Notes under the pieces: model-generated
The model's input: the letters and a program-made list of their open reading frames with translations, nothing else
Databases searched by the model: none
Told to the model about the DNA's origin: nothing
Position numbers and translations under genes: made by a program
Shown here: positions 8,598 to 16,762 of the stretch, piece by piece
How positions within the stretch are numbered: the stretch's first letter is position 1
Layout of the letters: each line of letters starts with the position of its first letter
Source: a virus
Strand: one strand, 5' to 3'
DNA: 64,000 nucleotides
IMG/VR virus record: IMGVR_UViG_3300025162_000016
Span: 64,001 to 128,000 of that record

Positions 8598-10292
8598 ATG
8601 AATGAATTAAAAGATTGGGTTATCGATAATCTTCTGGGTAAAACCAAAAAAATAATAGCTAAAAAAACGGATGAGAGTTGGTTTTTAGAAAACGGATTTT
8701 TGGAGAAGTATCATCAAATAATAAATACTACTTCATTTCTTTTTAATAATCCATCCATGTCACAACGGGTATGGCATATTATAAATGATAAACCAGCGGC
8801 GAATAAATGTAACAATCCAGAATGCAACAATTCCACTACTTTTTTATCATTTATCAGAGGATATTTGGGAACATGTTGTAATCGATGTGCTCAAAAAGTT
8901 CCAGAGACATGTGAAAAGATCAGAGCAACGAATATGAAGAAATATGGACACGCATATGGACTTCAAAGTTCGGAAGTAAAAGAAAAACGAGTTTCTACCT
9001 GTTTAGAAAAATACGGAGTGGATAATGTATCAAAATTAGACATTATAAGTGCGAGGAAAAAAGAAACTTGTCTAAAAAATTATGGGGTGTCTTGGATATT
9101 GCAGGATACTGACCGAATTCAGCATGGGGTTATGAAAAAATATGGAGTTGATAATGTACAAAAATCCGCTGAGGTTCAATTAAAAACGACGATAACACGT
9201 CGCAGTGCATTTTACGATTCATTGTTTTCCACGTTACGATTAAATGAGCGTGCGGTTCCCCTGTTTACGAAAGATGCATATATAAATGGAGGGTACTATG
9301 AAAAATATAAGTTTAAATGTAAAAAATGTTCCACTATATTTGAAGATTGTTTAGAAGATGGGGATATTCCACGATGCACCGACTGTTATAAGGGATCGTC
9401 TACGTTTGAAAAAGAAGTTACGGAATATATAAAATTAATATTGGGGACATCAGTAACAATAATCGAGAATGACAAAAAAACTCTTTCGGGAAATTATGAA
9501 CTGGATATTTTATTACCTTCTATAAACATTGCAATAGAATGCAATGGTCTTTTTTGGCATGGTGAGATGGGTGGAAATAAGTTAAGGAAATATCATCTTC
9601 AAAAGACTATTGAGTGCGAAAAGAAGAATATTCAACTTATTCATATATTTGAAGATGAATGGATAAATCATTCCGATATAGTTAAGATAAAACTTTCGCA
9701 TCTTTTGAAACAAACAAAATTAGAGACTATTTATGCAAGAAAATGTATAATAAAAGAAATTTCTTCTACTGAAAAAAATATATTTTTAAACACTTATCAT
9801 ATTCAAGGACAGGATACTAGTTCCATAAAAACCGGACTTTTTTATATGGATAAATTGGTAGGAGTTATGACATTTGGTCATAAAAGGATATTCATGAATC
9901 ATAAACAAGACAATAAATCTGAATTTGAATTAATTCGATATGCAAGCTCATCACATGTTATTGGAGGGGCCGGAAAACTCCTTAACTATTTTATAAAGAA
10001 ATATACTCCCACTAAAATAATATCATATGCGGATAGAAGATGGACATTTTATAAAAACAATTTGTATGAAAAATTGGGATTCGAAAAAGTGTCAGATGGA
10101 ACTCCGAATTATTGGTATTTCGGACGAGGAAAGGAATACAAAAGATATCATCGATTTGGGTTTAGAAAAAATGTTTTAGCGGCTCGATTGAAAATATTTG
10201 ATTCTAATTTATCCGAATGGGAGAATATGAAAAATAACGAATGGGATAGAATTTGGGATTGTGGCAATTTAAAATATGTAATGACTTTTTGA
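8598..10292 (+). CDS. Putative homing endonuclease with Zn-fingers, KYGV repeats and PD-(D/E)XK-like core (564 aa)
   Basis: It likely promotes its own spread by cutting intein- or ORF-less alleles. Visible parts are N-terminal cysteines (CNNPECNN...CCNRC), several repeats of the type KYGVDNVSK (about residues 110-200, NUMOD-like DNA-binding modules), a CKKC...CTDC Zn-ribbon, and the nuclease-like core YELDILLPSINIAIECNG followed by WHGE. The C-terminal domain has IYARKC, YHIQGQD, VMTFGHKR and RIWDCGNLKY. Two closely related copies occur at 23932-25605 and 37674-39185, both on the other strand. It is free-standing between the protease and a small head gene, a typical niche for mobile endonucleases in T4-like phages. 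Cleavage activity is inferred from the motifs. Confidence 0.8.
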   Translation: MNELKDWVIDNLLGKTKKIIAKKTDESWFLENGFLEKYHQIINTTSFLFNNPSMSQRVWHIINDKPAANKCNNPECNNSTTFLSFIRGYLGTCCNRCAQKVPETCEKIRATNMKKYGHAYGLQSSEVKEKRVSTCLEKYGVDNVSKLDIISARKKETCLKNYGVSWILQDTDRIQHGVMKKYGVDNVQKSAEVQLKTTITRRSAFYDSLFSTLRLNERAVPLFTKDAYINGGYYEKYKFKCKKCSTIFEDCLEDGDIPRCTDCYKGSSTFEKEVTEYIKLILGTSVTIIENDKKTLSGNYELDILLPSINIAIECNGLFWHGEMGGNKLRKYHLQKTIECEKKNIQLIHIFEDEWINHSDIVKIKLSHLLKQTKLETIYARKCIIKEISSTEKNIFLNTYHIQGQDTSSIKTGLFYMDKLVGVMTFGHKRIFMNHKQDNKSEFELIRYASSSHVIGGAGKLLNYFIKKYTPTKIISYADRRWTFYKNNLYEKLGFEKVSDGTPNYWYFGRGKEYKRYHRFGFRKNVLAARLKIFDSNLSEWENMKNNEWDRIWDCGNLKYVMTF

Positions 10293-10295
10293 ATC

Positions 10296-10304
10296 ATATT
10301 TATA
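10296..10304 (+). promoter_or_regulatory. AT-rich ATATTTATA element just before a start codon
   Basis: ATATTTATATTATATG ends in the start codon at 10309. The same arrangement is found before 36511, 39362 and, on the other strand, 23898. It may be a promoter or translation element. It could also be chance in AT-rich DNA. Confidence 0.25.
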
Positions 10305-10308
10305 TTAT

Positions 10309-10779
10309 ATGAAAAAACAATATCTAAAACAACTCATTCAAGAATGTGTTAATATTCTAGTCACCGAAAATTTCTTAACGGAAGATGGCGGAGCCGCAGG
10401 CGGCGGACAAGGTGGTTCTGGCGCACCGGGAACGGGAACGGGGAATGTAACTGCTAATGTGGATCCTATCCGAACTCCAAAAGCGTTCGACCATCCGAGA
10501 GACATTAAAGCGGAAGGACAGGAAGAACCACCGTTATACGTCGAATATATTGGAAAAATGCAGGGCGAAGAACCGTTTGTAATGGGAGGTCGGCGATATG
10601 AATATGTGTGGGCCAAGTATCCATCGGGGAAAAAAGACATCGGGGTTTATGTTTTTGGTCAAGATATGGTTGTTGCATATGATGTATTTCGAAAATGGTA
10701 TAATATTAATGAATCTTTCAGTCCCGGTCCTCCAATAAAACCAATCAAGTTTAGCGAACTTGTTAAAAAAATAAAATAA
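10309..10779 (+). CDS. Hypothetical protein with capsid-targeting-like N-terminus and Gly-rich linker (156 aa)
   Basis: The N-terminal MKKQYLKQLIQECVNILVTE is like that of the 6691 protein. It is followed by a Gly/Ala-rich linker (EDGGAAGGGQGGSGAPGTG, about residues 25-45) and a compact C-terminal domain (YVEYIGKMQGEEPFVMGG...YEYVWAKYPSGKKDIGVYVF). I do not recognise that domain. The layout of short helix, flexible linker and folded domain would suit a protein packaged into the head or bound to the core. It follows the endonuclease gene by 16 bases and was probably the natural neighbour of the protease gene before that insertion. Confidence 0.65.
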   Translation: MKKQYLKQLIQECVNILVTENFLTEDGGAAGGGQGGSGAPGTGTGNVTANVDPIRTPKAFDHPRDIKAEGQEEPPLYVEYIGKMQGEEPFVMGGRRYEYVWAKYPSGKKDIGVYVFGQDMVVAYDVFRKWYNINESFSPGPPIKPIKFSELVKKIK

Positions 10780-10816
10780 GTTGCTTTTCTGTATTTTTGG
10801 TATAGCCTACGTCAAA

Positions 10817-11773
10817 ATGCAAAAACAGTTACAATATAAAGACATTATTCTTCGTCCTAACAAGTCTAACGTAAATAGTAGAAATATGTGCGATATTTCC
10901 ACATATATTGGAACAAAAAAATACGCATCTCCGGTATGTTGCGCCAATATGCAGTCTCTCCTAACACCCGAGATATGTAAAATATTTGATGATCGGAATT
11001 GGTTTTATGTTTACCACCGGATTAATGGAGTGTCGGATGTTGAAAATTTTGTAAAAACCGCCAATATAGAAAAATGGAAAACTGTATCTATATCAATTGG
11101 AATAGGAGATGAATGGTGTAATCTTATTAATCGGCTGAACATAGAGGGGTTGACAGTTGATAGTTTTACAATTGATGTAGCATTATCTCATAATAATAAT
11201 ATCATAGTCACCATTAATAAAGTTAAAGAGAAATATCCAAATGCGTATCTCACAGTTGGAAATGGATGCACTCCCGAGTGGATTAACTGGTTAGAAGATT
11301 TTGGAGTAAATTGTGCAAAAATCGGAATAGGCACCTCTGCCAGTTGTAGAACTCGTCAATATACTGGATTTGGATCAACAACGGTATCTTCGTTATTGGA
11401 ATGCGTAGATGCCGCAAAAACAATTGATATTATGAGTGATGGGGGGCTGACAATAGATAAAAATGGAGAAGTGTGGATTGGGGATGTAAACAAAGCATTA
11501 TCGCTTGGAGCCGATTTTGTAATGTCCGGAGCATTATTTTCTAAATGTTTAAATTCTCCCGCCATTATAAATGGATATTATGGAAATGCATCGGAGAAAG
11601 CAAAAGGCAATAAGACTCATATTGAAGGAGTAACAATAAAAATAGAAACAAATGGACTAACAATTTCCGAAATGTGTGATTTAATAGAAGACAGCATTCG
11701 AAGTGGAATCTCATATAGTGGCGGAACTACGTTGGCGGCGTTTAAAACTGTAAAATGGAATATTGTTTTTTAG
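10817..11773 (+). CDS. IMP dehydrogenase / GMP reductase-like TIM-barrel enzyme (318 aa)
   Basis: Members of this family interconvert guanine and hypoxanthine nucleotides with NAD(P). The start ATG at 10817 (MQKQLQYKDIILRPNKS) is preferred. Visible hallmarks are YKDIILRPN (N-terminal family motif), ASPVCCANMQSL, AKIGIGTSASCRTRQYTGFG (catalytic Cys loop, where the family usually has GxGSxCxTR) and a MSDGGLTIDKNGEVWIGDVNKALSLGADFVMSG-type phosphate-binding region. The C-terminal flap has EGVTIKIETNG and SGISYSGGTTL. At about 318 residues with no CBS pair, it is closer to GMP reductase (about 345) than to full IMPDH. Such genes in phages may adjust purine pools or feed base modification. Substrate direction cannot be decided here. 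Confidence 0.85.
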   Translation: MQKQLQYKDIILRPNKSNVNSRNMCDISTYIGTKKYASPVCCANMQSLLTPEICKIFDDRNWFYVYHRINGVSDVENFVKTANIEKWKTVSISIGIGDEWCNLINRLNIEGLTVDSFTIDVALSHNNNIIVTINKVKEKYPNAYLTVGNGCTPEWINWLEDFGVNCAKIGIGTSASCRTRQYTGFGSTTVSSLLECVDAAKTIDIMSDGGLTIDKNGEVWIGDVNKALSLGADFVMSGALFSKCLNSPAIINGYYGNASEKAKGNKTHIEGVTIKIETNGLTISEMCDLIEDSIRSGISYSGGTTLAAFKTVKWNIVF

Positions 11774-11788
11774 TTATAAATAACAAAT

Positions 11789-12034
11789 ATGTATTATAAA
11801 ATATCAGGACAGTCGAAATCGACATCGAAATGGCAAGATATCGGAACATTTGCAGATAAAAAATTTGCACTTAAAAAATTTAAAGAATATTCTACGCAAT
11901 ATCCCAATTGCTGGTGGAAAGTAATTGGCATAAAAGAAGTGATTAAAGAGATTATAATTGCGGATTCTAAAACGAAAAATGGAAAAAAGAATACTTCCAA
12001 GATATATCGATCTGAAAAACGTGCCGTTGCTTGA
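11789..12034 (+). CDS. Small basic hypothetical protein (81 aa)
   Basis: It starts MYYKISGQSKSTSKWQDIGTFADK, has an aromatic centre (YPNCWWKVIGIKEVIKE) and ends in a Lys-rich tail. I do not recognise the family. It may be a short alpha/beta fold, since lines like W.DIGTFADKK.ALKKF.EY look like a helix-strand unit. A TATAAATA sequence at 11775-11782 lies six bases before the ATG. The 3' end overlaps the start of the IS607-interrupted gene at 11979 in another frame. Confidence 0.5.
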   Translation: MYYKISGQSKSTSKWQDIGTFADKKFALKKFKEYSTQYPNCWWKVIGIKEVIKEIIIADSKTKNGKKNTSKIYRSEKRAVA

Positions 12035-12162
12035 ACATGTCAATCACGGACAGAAAGTCCGATTTCAATATTTCAAGAACAATACGTTTTGGTATTATCA
12101 TAGGTAATTAATTTTATTGTTTTTTATTGTCTTTTCGTGTTTTTTGGTTATATGTATTCTAT

Positions 12163-12735
12163 ATGAAATTAAGTCACTGGGCGAAAGAAAAAGGAATACT
12201 TTACCGAACAGCATGGTTGATGTTTAATCGTGGACAATTAACAGGAGCATATAAATTACCTACTGGAACAATTATTATTCCAAATGAAATCAATAAAATT
12301 AAGGAAGAATATATTATTACTTATGCCAGGGTATCTTCTTCTGAAAATAAAGATAATCTCGAAACACAATCTAAAAGATTAATTGATTATTGTAATGCTA
12401 ATGGATGGAAAACTCATGAAAATATAAAAGAAATTGGAAGTGGATTGAATGATAAACGTCCCAAATTAATTAAAATTATAAATGACGGTAAGGCGTCAAT
12501 CATAGTGGTTGAACATAAAGATAGATTAAGTAGGTTTGGGTCTTCTTATATTGAATTGGCATGTAAACATTTTAACTGTAAAGTTATTTATATAAATAAT
12601 ATTCGAGAAGAAAAAGAAGATTTAGTACAAGATTTCGTAAATATTATAACTTCATTTTGTGCTAGAATATATGGTCAACGAAGAAGTAAACGAAAAACCG
12701 AACAACTAATCAAAGAACTGGAAACATCCAAATGA
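12163..12735 (+). CDS. tnpA: IS607-type serine recombinase (TnpA)
   Basis: It catalyses excision and integration of the element through a phosphoserine intermediate. The start ATG at 12163 (MKLSHWAKEKGILYRTAW) begins the N-terminal MerR-like helix-turn-helix that is diagnostic for IS607 recombinases. The catalytic domain follows: YIITYARVSSSENKDNLETQ, in which one Ser of ARVSS is the likely nucleophile, then EIGSGLNDKRPKLIKII and VVEHKDRLSRFG (conserved Arg). The C-terminal part is short and basic. At 190 residues it is of normal length and looks intact. It is translationally coupled to tnpB by an ATGA overlap. Confidence 0.92.
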   Translation: MKLSHWAKEKGILYRTAWLMFNRGQLTGAYKLPTGTIIIPNEINKIKEEYIITYARVSSSENKDNLETQSKRLIDYCNANGWKTHENIKEIGSGLNDKRPKLIKIINDGKASIIVVEHKDRLSRFGSSYIELACKHFNCKVIYINNIREEKEDLVQDFVNIITSFCARIYGQRRSKRKTEQLIKELETSK

Positions 12736-13946
12736 TTCGATCAACCAAAACAACTCTTAAATTCTCCAATACCACAAAATTGGATAATATCGACCTGTTC
12801 ATCAACGAATATCGTAGAGTTGTTTCTCTGTTTGTTGATAAATTATGGAATATGGATGATGTCAAATGCCTCCTCGATAAATCTCTAACTTCTACCGTAG
12901 ATAGTTGGTTGTCTGCTCGTTCCATTCAATGTGCCGGAAAACAAGCGTCTGGGATTGTTCGTGGTTGTAAAAAGAAACAATCCAAACGATTGTTCCAAAT
13001 ACGTAAATTCAAAAAATTGGGAATGCCTAAAAAAGCTAGGATTCTTCAAACAATTTATAATAATACTAAACTATCTAAACCAAATATTCAAATAATTCAA
13101 CCAGAACTGGATTCGAGATTTGTTGAAATTGACTTGAATAATATTACATCATTTGATGGTTGGTTGACTTTAACCAGTTTGGGAAATGGATTGAAAATCG
13201 TTGTCCCTTTCAAGAAAACGAAGCATTTTAATAAAATGTTGGAGCATGGAGTGTTAAAAGATGGAATTAGAATATCAAATGATGATATAACTTTAATGTT
13301 TGAATTGCCATCTCCGGTTAAAGTTGAAAGTGGAAAAACCATTGGGATTGACATTGGACAAATTACTACTTTAACTTGTTCTGACGGACAAATTGTAGAA
13401 GCAGATATTCATGGTCACACCTACAAATCTATCTGTGAAAAGTTATCAAGAAGGAAGAAGGATAGTAAGAATTTCAATAAGACTGATAGGCACAGGAGTA
13501 ATTATATACATTGGGCGGTGAATAGGATAAATTTAGATGGAGTAAAGAAAGTAAACATTGAGAATATTAAATATTTGAGGAGAGGAAAGAGATCTTCGAG
13601 GTTATTATCTCATTGGAACTACGCAGAATTATTTGATAAGTTGGAAGTAAGACTGAACGATGCTGGTGTCCAGATAAGTAAGGTTAGTCCGACTTATACC
13701 TCACAGAGATGCAACAAATGCGGATGGACTCGCAAGAGAAATAGGAAGGGAAAGCAATTCAAGTGTGATAAGTGCTCATATGAGTGTGATGCGGATTTGA
13801 ATGGTTCCCTGAACATTTCTTTTGATCTTGTTTCAATTGGGAAGCAGGAACGATTACAGCAGAAGAATAGGAATGGATTCTATTGGGATGTTGTGAGCAA
13901 GGAACCTATAGTTCCTAGTGTCCGGAAAACTAGAGTGTTGTCATAA
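12732..13946 (+). CDS. tnpB: TnpB RNA-guided nuclease of the IS607 element
   Basis: TnpB is an RNA-guided DNA nuclease, ancestor-type to Cas12, that helps retain the transposon by cutting donor sites after excision. In 404 residues the RuvC-like residues are present: Asp in TIGIDIGQITT, Glu in VNIENIKYL, and Asp in CDADLNGSLNI. A four-Cys zinc ribbon (CNKCGW...CDKCSYEC) lies between the last two. It appears catalytically intact. The guide RNA would be expected to overlap the 3' end of the gene and run into the right flank, where two small hairpins are seen (13901-13933). It overlaps tnpA by four bases. Confidence 0.92.
   Translation: MIRSTKTTLKFSNTTKLDNIDLFINEYRRVVSLFVDKLWNMDDVKCLLDKSLTSTVDSWLSARSIQCAGKQASGIVRGCKKKQSKRLFQIRKFKKLGMPKKARILQTIYNNTKLSKPNIQIIQPELDSRFVEIDLNNITSFDGWLTLTSLGNGLKIVVPFKKTKHFNKMLEHGVLKDGIRISNDDITLMFELPSPVKVESGKTIGIDIGQITTLTCSDGQIVEADIHGHTYKSICEKLSRRKKDSKNFNKTDRHRSNYIHWAVNRINLDGVKKVNIENIKYLRRGKRSSRLLSHWNYAELFDKLEVRLNDAGVQISKVSPTYTSQRCNKCGWTRKRNRKGKQFKCDKCSYECDADLNGSLNISFDLVSIGKQERLQQKNRNGFYWDVVSKEPIVPSVRKTRVLS
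13901..13933 (+). ncRNA. Candidate omega-RNA structural region at tnpB 3' end
   Basis: Two adjacent small hairpins lie within the last codons of tnpB: GGAAC-5 nt-GTTCC (13901-13915) and CTAGT...ACTAG (13915-13933). TnpB guide RNAs normally derive from the 3' end of tnpB and the element right end, with the guide in flanking DNA just beyond about 13969. The exact RNA ends cannot be determined from sequence alone. Confidence 0.4.
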
Positions 13947-14111
13947 AAGACAATAAAATTAGTAACTATAAAACAGAGAAAGGATTATTATTCCCTATTT
14001 CTCTTCAAGAAGCACAGGCAGGGAACTCTACTTTTTTAGCCGAAGATAAAGCTATTTATTTTATTCGATGGATTAGAAAATGGATTAAAACAGATAAAGA
14101 AGAAGAAAAAA

Positions 14112-14564
14112 ATGAGAATAGTAATTACCGGACATCGGATGGAGAAGATTGCTCCGTATGATTTTGGATGGATACAAACCGCCATTGACGATGTTTTAGT
14201 TGAAATAAAAACTAAAAACAAAGATTTATTAGCTTATACTGAAATGGCGAGTGGAATTGATTTGTATTTTTGCAAATCATGTATTTTGCTTGGAATTCCA
14301 TATATTGCCTGTATTCCGTTTGAAGGACAAGAAAACACTATGCAGGTGCGGGATGCCGAGTGGAGAAAGCAACTGTTGGAATCTGCCAAAGAGATAAAAG
14401 AAGTTAAAAATTCATGGATGGTGGAACACATGGATGTTGGAATCTGCGTTTTCGACGGTAACAAGGGAGGAACCGCCAATGTTTTCCAACAATTCATTGA
14501 AAAACGACGAAGTTTCTATTGGATAAATCCGGTTGGAAAAGTGACATGGAAATGTTTTCTGTGA
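14112..14564 (+). CDS. SLOG/DUF1273-like nucleotide-binding protein (150 aa)
   Basis: The pattern MRIVITGHRMEKI, then MASGIDLYFCKSCILLGIPYIACIPFEGQE, a mid-region W...LLESAKEIKEV, and MVEHMDVGICVFDGNKGGTANVFQ matches YpsA/DUF1273-type SLOG proteins. These have a Rossmann-like fold thought to bind nucleotides or nucleotide-derived ligands. They are common in phages with no settled role. The protein looks complete. It opens the gene cluster that continues to the FVSNSSSSSF array. Its 5' end overlaps the 3' remnant of the IS607-interrupted gene. Confidence 0.8.
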   Translation: MRIVITGHRMEKIAPYDFGWIQTAIDDVLVEIKTKNKDLLAYTEMASGIDLYFCKSCILLGIPYIACIPFEGQENTMQVRDAEWRKQLLESAKEIKEVKNSWMVEHMDVGICVFDGNKGGTANVFQQFIEKRRSFYWINPVGKVTWKCFL

Positions 14565-14604
14565 TTGACTTTTCAGCATATGTCTGTTAACCTGGAGTGT
14601 AAAT

Positions 14605-15132
14605 ATGAAGAAAAACGAAAAATTTCGTCGGACGGCGGAACTGACGATGAAAAAAATCCGAGAAATTTCCAGACATATTCGAAATGTCAGTGATAATTGC
14701 CTTATTTTAGGCGAAAAAATGATAGAACGGGGGGAAATCGATTTAGGAAGAAATCTTATTGCGAATGGGTATGCGCATGATTTGAGTAAGTTTACGGGAA
14801 TTGAATTTGAGTTTATGGCTCCCGGTGTAAAATATGAAGAAGAAAATGCTAAAATGAAATTAAAATTAGCAATTCATCATCATCGGCAAATAAGTCCGCA
14901 TCATGCGGAGCATTGGAATGGAATTGAAAACATGCCCGATGTATTTTTGGCCGAGATGCTATGTGATCTTAAAGCCAGATCAGAAGAATTTGGAACTTCT
15001 CTTATGGACTATATTGATAATGAAGGACTTAAACAATGGCAAATCACCAAGGAAGCCCCGATATACAAAAAAATGATTGGTTATGTAAATTTACTTTGCA
15101 CCAAACCATTTGAGAATATTGCACAGAGCTAA
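14605..15132 (+). CDS. HD-like protein of the DUF5662 type (175 aa)
   Basis: It has metal-ligand-like motifs in order: AHDLSKFTGIEFEFM (about residues 54-68), AIHHHRQISPHHAEHWNG (about 91-108) and MLCDLKARSEEFG. This matches the phage and bacterial DUF5662 family, which looks like a compact HD-domain relative with possible phosphohydrolase activity. Activity is not established as far as I know. A GGAG-like ribosome site lies about nine bases before ATG 14605, which is unusual here because most genes lack one. A possible internal start at MKKIREIS (residue 15) exists. Confidence 0.72.
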   Translation: MKKNEKFRRTAELTMKKIREISRHIRNVSDNCLILGEKMIERGEIDLGRNLIANGYAHDLSKFTGIEFEFMAPGVKYEEENAKMKLKLAIHHHRQISPHHAEHWNGIENMPDVFLAEMLCDLKARSEEFGTSLMDYIDNEGLKQWQITKEAPIYKKMIGYVNLLCTKPFENIAQS

Positions 15133-15176
15133 AATATTCCCTTGACTATTTCTAAAAAACCAATATACTCACCACC

Positions 15177-15665
15177 ATGAAAAATAGAACATCATTTGTA
15201 TCGAATAGCTCATCCAGTTCATTTATCTGCGACATTTCCGGAGAAGACATCGAGGTATATGATTTGGACTTTAAATCATCTGGATTATGCCGGTGTACGG
15301 CGGGACACGTTTTTAAGGAAGAATATCTCTTTGAATCTTATAAACATTGTATCTCACATAAGGAAATGTTCAATAAATTAATTGAGATTACTGATAGCAA
15401 AAAAGAGTGTCAATACTATCAAAAATTAAATGATATTGAATTACGAAAGGTTTATGATGAAAAAATTAAATCAAATGGAAATCCAATTGGCGGAGATTAT
15501 CCCGCAAATTGTTGCCCGATTTGTTCTATAAATGTAATTACCGATGCCGATTTGGTAAAATATTTTTTAAAGAAATTTAATGTATCCCGAGAAGATATTA
15601 TCAAGGATATTCGTGTTTTCTTCGGCGGTAGTTTTATTAAATTTCAAAGTTATATCAAGGAATAG
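15177..15665 (+). CDS. FVSNSSSSSF-motif protein 1, Cys-rich (162 aa)
   Basis: It begins MKNRTSFVSNSSSSSFICD, the shared N-terminal tag of nine proteins in this cluster. The rest contains metal-binding-like cysteines (CRCTAGHVFKEEYL... CCPICSINVI) that suggest a RING/treble-clef zinc fold, and a C-terminal KKFNVSREDIIKDIRVFF segment. Its C-terminal domain is related to that of the protein at 20177 (CDVCGNE...FCPLCQMKK...RNELEEEIKILF). It stands immediately upstream of the radical SAM gene. Its function is unknown. No signal peptide or membrane segment is seen. Confidence 0.8.
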   Translation: MKNRTSFVSNSSSSSFICDISGEDIEVYDLDFKSSGLCRCTAGHVFKEEYLFESYKHCISHKEMFNKLIEITDSKKECQYYQKLNDIELRKVYDEKIKSNGNPIGGDYPANCCPICSINVITDADLVKYFLKKFNVSREDIIKDIRVFFGGSFIKFQSYIKE

Positions 15666-15685
15666 AACTAATATAATTAGTAACT

Positions 15686-16759
15686 ATGACACTAATAATT
15701 GAAAACGGCATTAAGAAGTTTCGGTCGAAAGATTACAACTATAATTTTCGATTGGAGGACGGGTATTTTCAGCGATGGGGGAAAACAGTGGAGGATGATC
15801 CACAACAGTCTCCTGCTCCCGAAATTTTAGATATAGAAACATCGATTAATGGATGTCCCAAGGGAAAGGAATCCGGTAAAATCTGTAATTTTTGTTATAA
15901 AGGCAATTCGGCAGGTACGCCAGAGTATATGTCCTTTGAAAAATTTAAGAAAATTATCGATAAATTTCCTAAAGTGAATGGAATTCATTTTTTGACTCAA
16001 ATGGCAGCAGGAATTACGAGTTTTAATGCTAATCCGGATTTATTCAAAATTTTTGAATATGCTCGTCAGCAAAATATTATTCCTAATCTTACCATTTCGG
16101 GAAGGGATACTCTGACAGATGACGAAATTACAAAACTCGTCTCCCTTATTGGTGCCGCCGCATTTAGTATTTATAAAGAGGATAAGGATCAATGCTATAA
16201 ATTGATTAATCGTTTTCTTAAAGCAGGGTTAAAGCAATGCAATGTGCATTATATGATCAGTCAAGAAACGCTTTCATTTTTATATGAAATATTGAATGAT
16301 ATTAAAAACGATTCTCGTTTAACTGGGTTAAATGCAATTGTATTTTTGGGACTAAAACCTAAAGGCAGAGGAAATACATTTCATATTCTTCCATATGAAG
16401 AATACGATAAATTGGTTACGTTTTGTTTTGATAACAATATTCGATTCGGATTTGATTCCTGTGGATCGCCCAAAGTAGAGAAATCGGTATCCGAAAGCAA
16501 ACAGTTAAACGAAAAAGTTAAAAAATCTATTCTAATGGCATGTGAACGGTGTGAATCCAATTGTCATAGTTATTATATCAATGTAGAAGGAATTTCTTTT
16601 CCATGTAGTTTTGCTGAGGATATGGAAAAGGGAACAAATATACTAGAAGTAAATGATTTTTTAAATGACGCATGGAATTCTCCGGTGTCTTTAAATTGGA
16701 GGGAACGTTTGCATGGGCTGGACCGTCAGTGTCCACTTTATCCTCAGATTAGAATATGA
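15686..16759 (+). CDS. Radical SAM protein with C-terminal Cys cluster
   Basis: Radical SAM enzymes use a [4Fe-4S] cluster and S-adenosylmethionine to start radical chemistry. The cluster site here is LDIETSINGC57PKGKESGKIC67NFC70YKG, a spacing of Cx9Cx2C rather than the usual Cx3Cx2C. After the barrel comes a second Cys group (MACERCESNCHSYYINVEG, FPCSFAED, RQCPLYP) like the SPASM-type auxiliary cluster regions of peptide-modifying enzymes. It lies between members 1 and 2 of the FVSNSSSSSF array, 20 bases after one and three bases before the next. Modification of that motif is an attractive idea but is not shown by the sequence. Confidence 0.87.
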   Translation: MTLIIENGIKKFRSKDYNYNFRLEDGYFQRWGKTVEDDPQQSPAPEILDIETSINGCPKGKESGKICNFCYKGNSAGTPEYMSFEKFKKIIDKFPKVNGIHFLTQMAAGITSFNANPDLFKIFEYARQQNIIPNLTISGRDTLTDDEITKLVSLIGAAAFSIYKEDKDQCYKLINRFLKAGLKQCNVHYMISQETLSFLYEILNDIKNDSRLTGLNAIVFLGLKPKGRGNTFHILPYEEYDKLVTFCFDNNIRFGFDSCGSPKVEKSVSESKQLNEKVKKSILMACERCESNCHSYYINVEGISFPCSFAEDMEKGTNILEVNDFLNDAWNSPVSLNWRERLHGLDRQCPLYPQIRI

Positions 16760-16762
16760 CAT

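Larger units (their letters stand above)
12099..13969 (+). mobile_element. IS607-family transposon (serine recombinase plus TnpB)
   Basis: The bounds are deduced from the interrupted host gene: the left junction near 12096-12099 and the right junction near 13966-13969. A TAT occurs at both junctions, so the exact crossover is ambiguous by a few bases. The element holds tnpA (12163-12735) overlapping tnpB (12732-13946) by four bases, the standard IS607 arrangement. No terminal inverted repeats were seen, as expected for this family. It is about 1.87 kb. Confidence 0.78.
11979..14161 (+). pseudogene. Small phage gene split by an IS607-type transposon
   Basis: The 5' part starts at ATG 11979 (MEKRILPRYIDLKNVPLLEH) and runs through RFQYFKNNTFWYY at about 12098, then hits a stop within the element. 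The 3' part resumes at about 13967 as YKTEKGLLFPISLQEAQ...STFLAEDKAIYFIRWIRKWI and ends at 14161. Joined, they give FWYYKTEKGLLFP in one frame, a continuous protein of about 100 residues. It resembles small phage proteins of the type WYVT.DG..FPVP...GTFLAEDKA..F.RYIRK, as I recall them. The broken 3' end overlaps the next gene by 50 bases. Confidence 0.7.
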
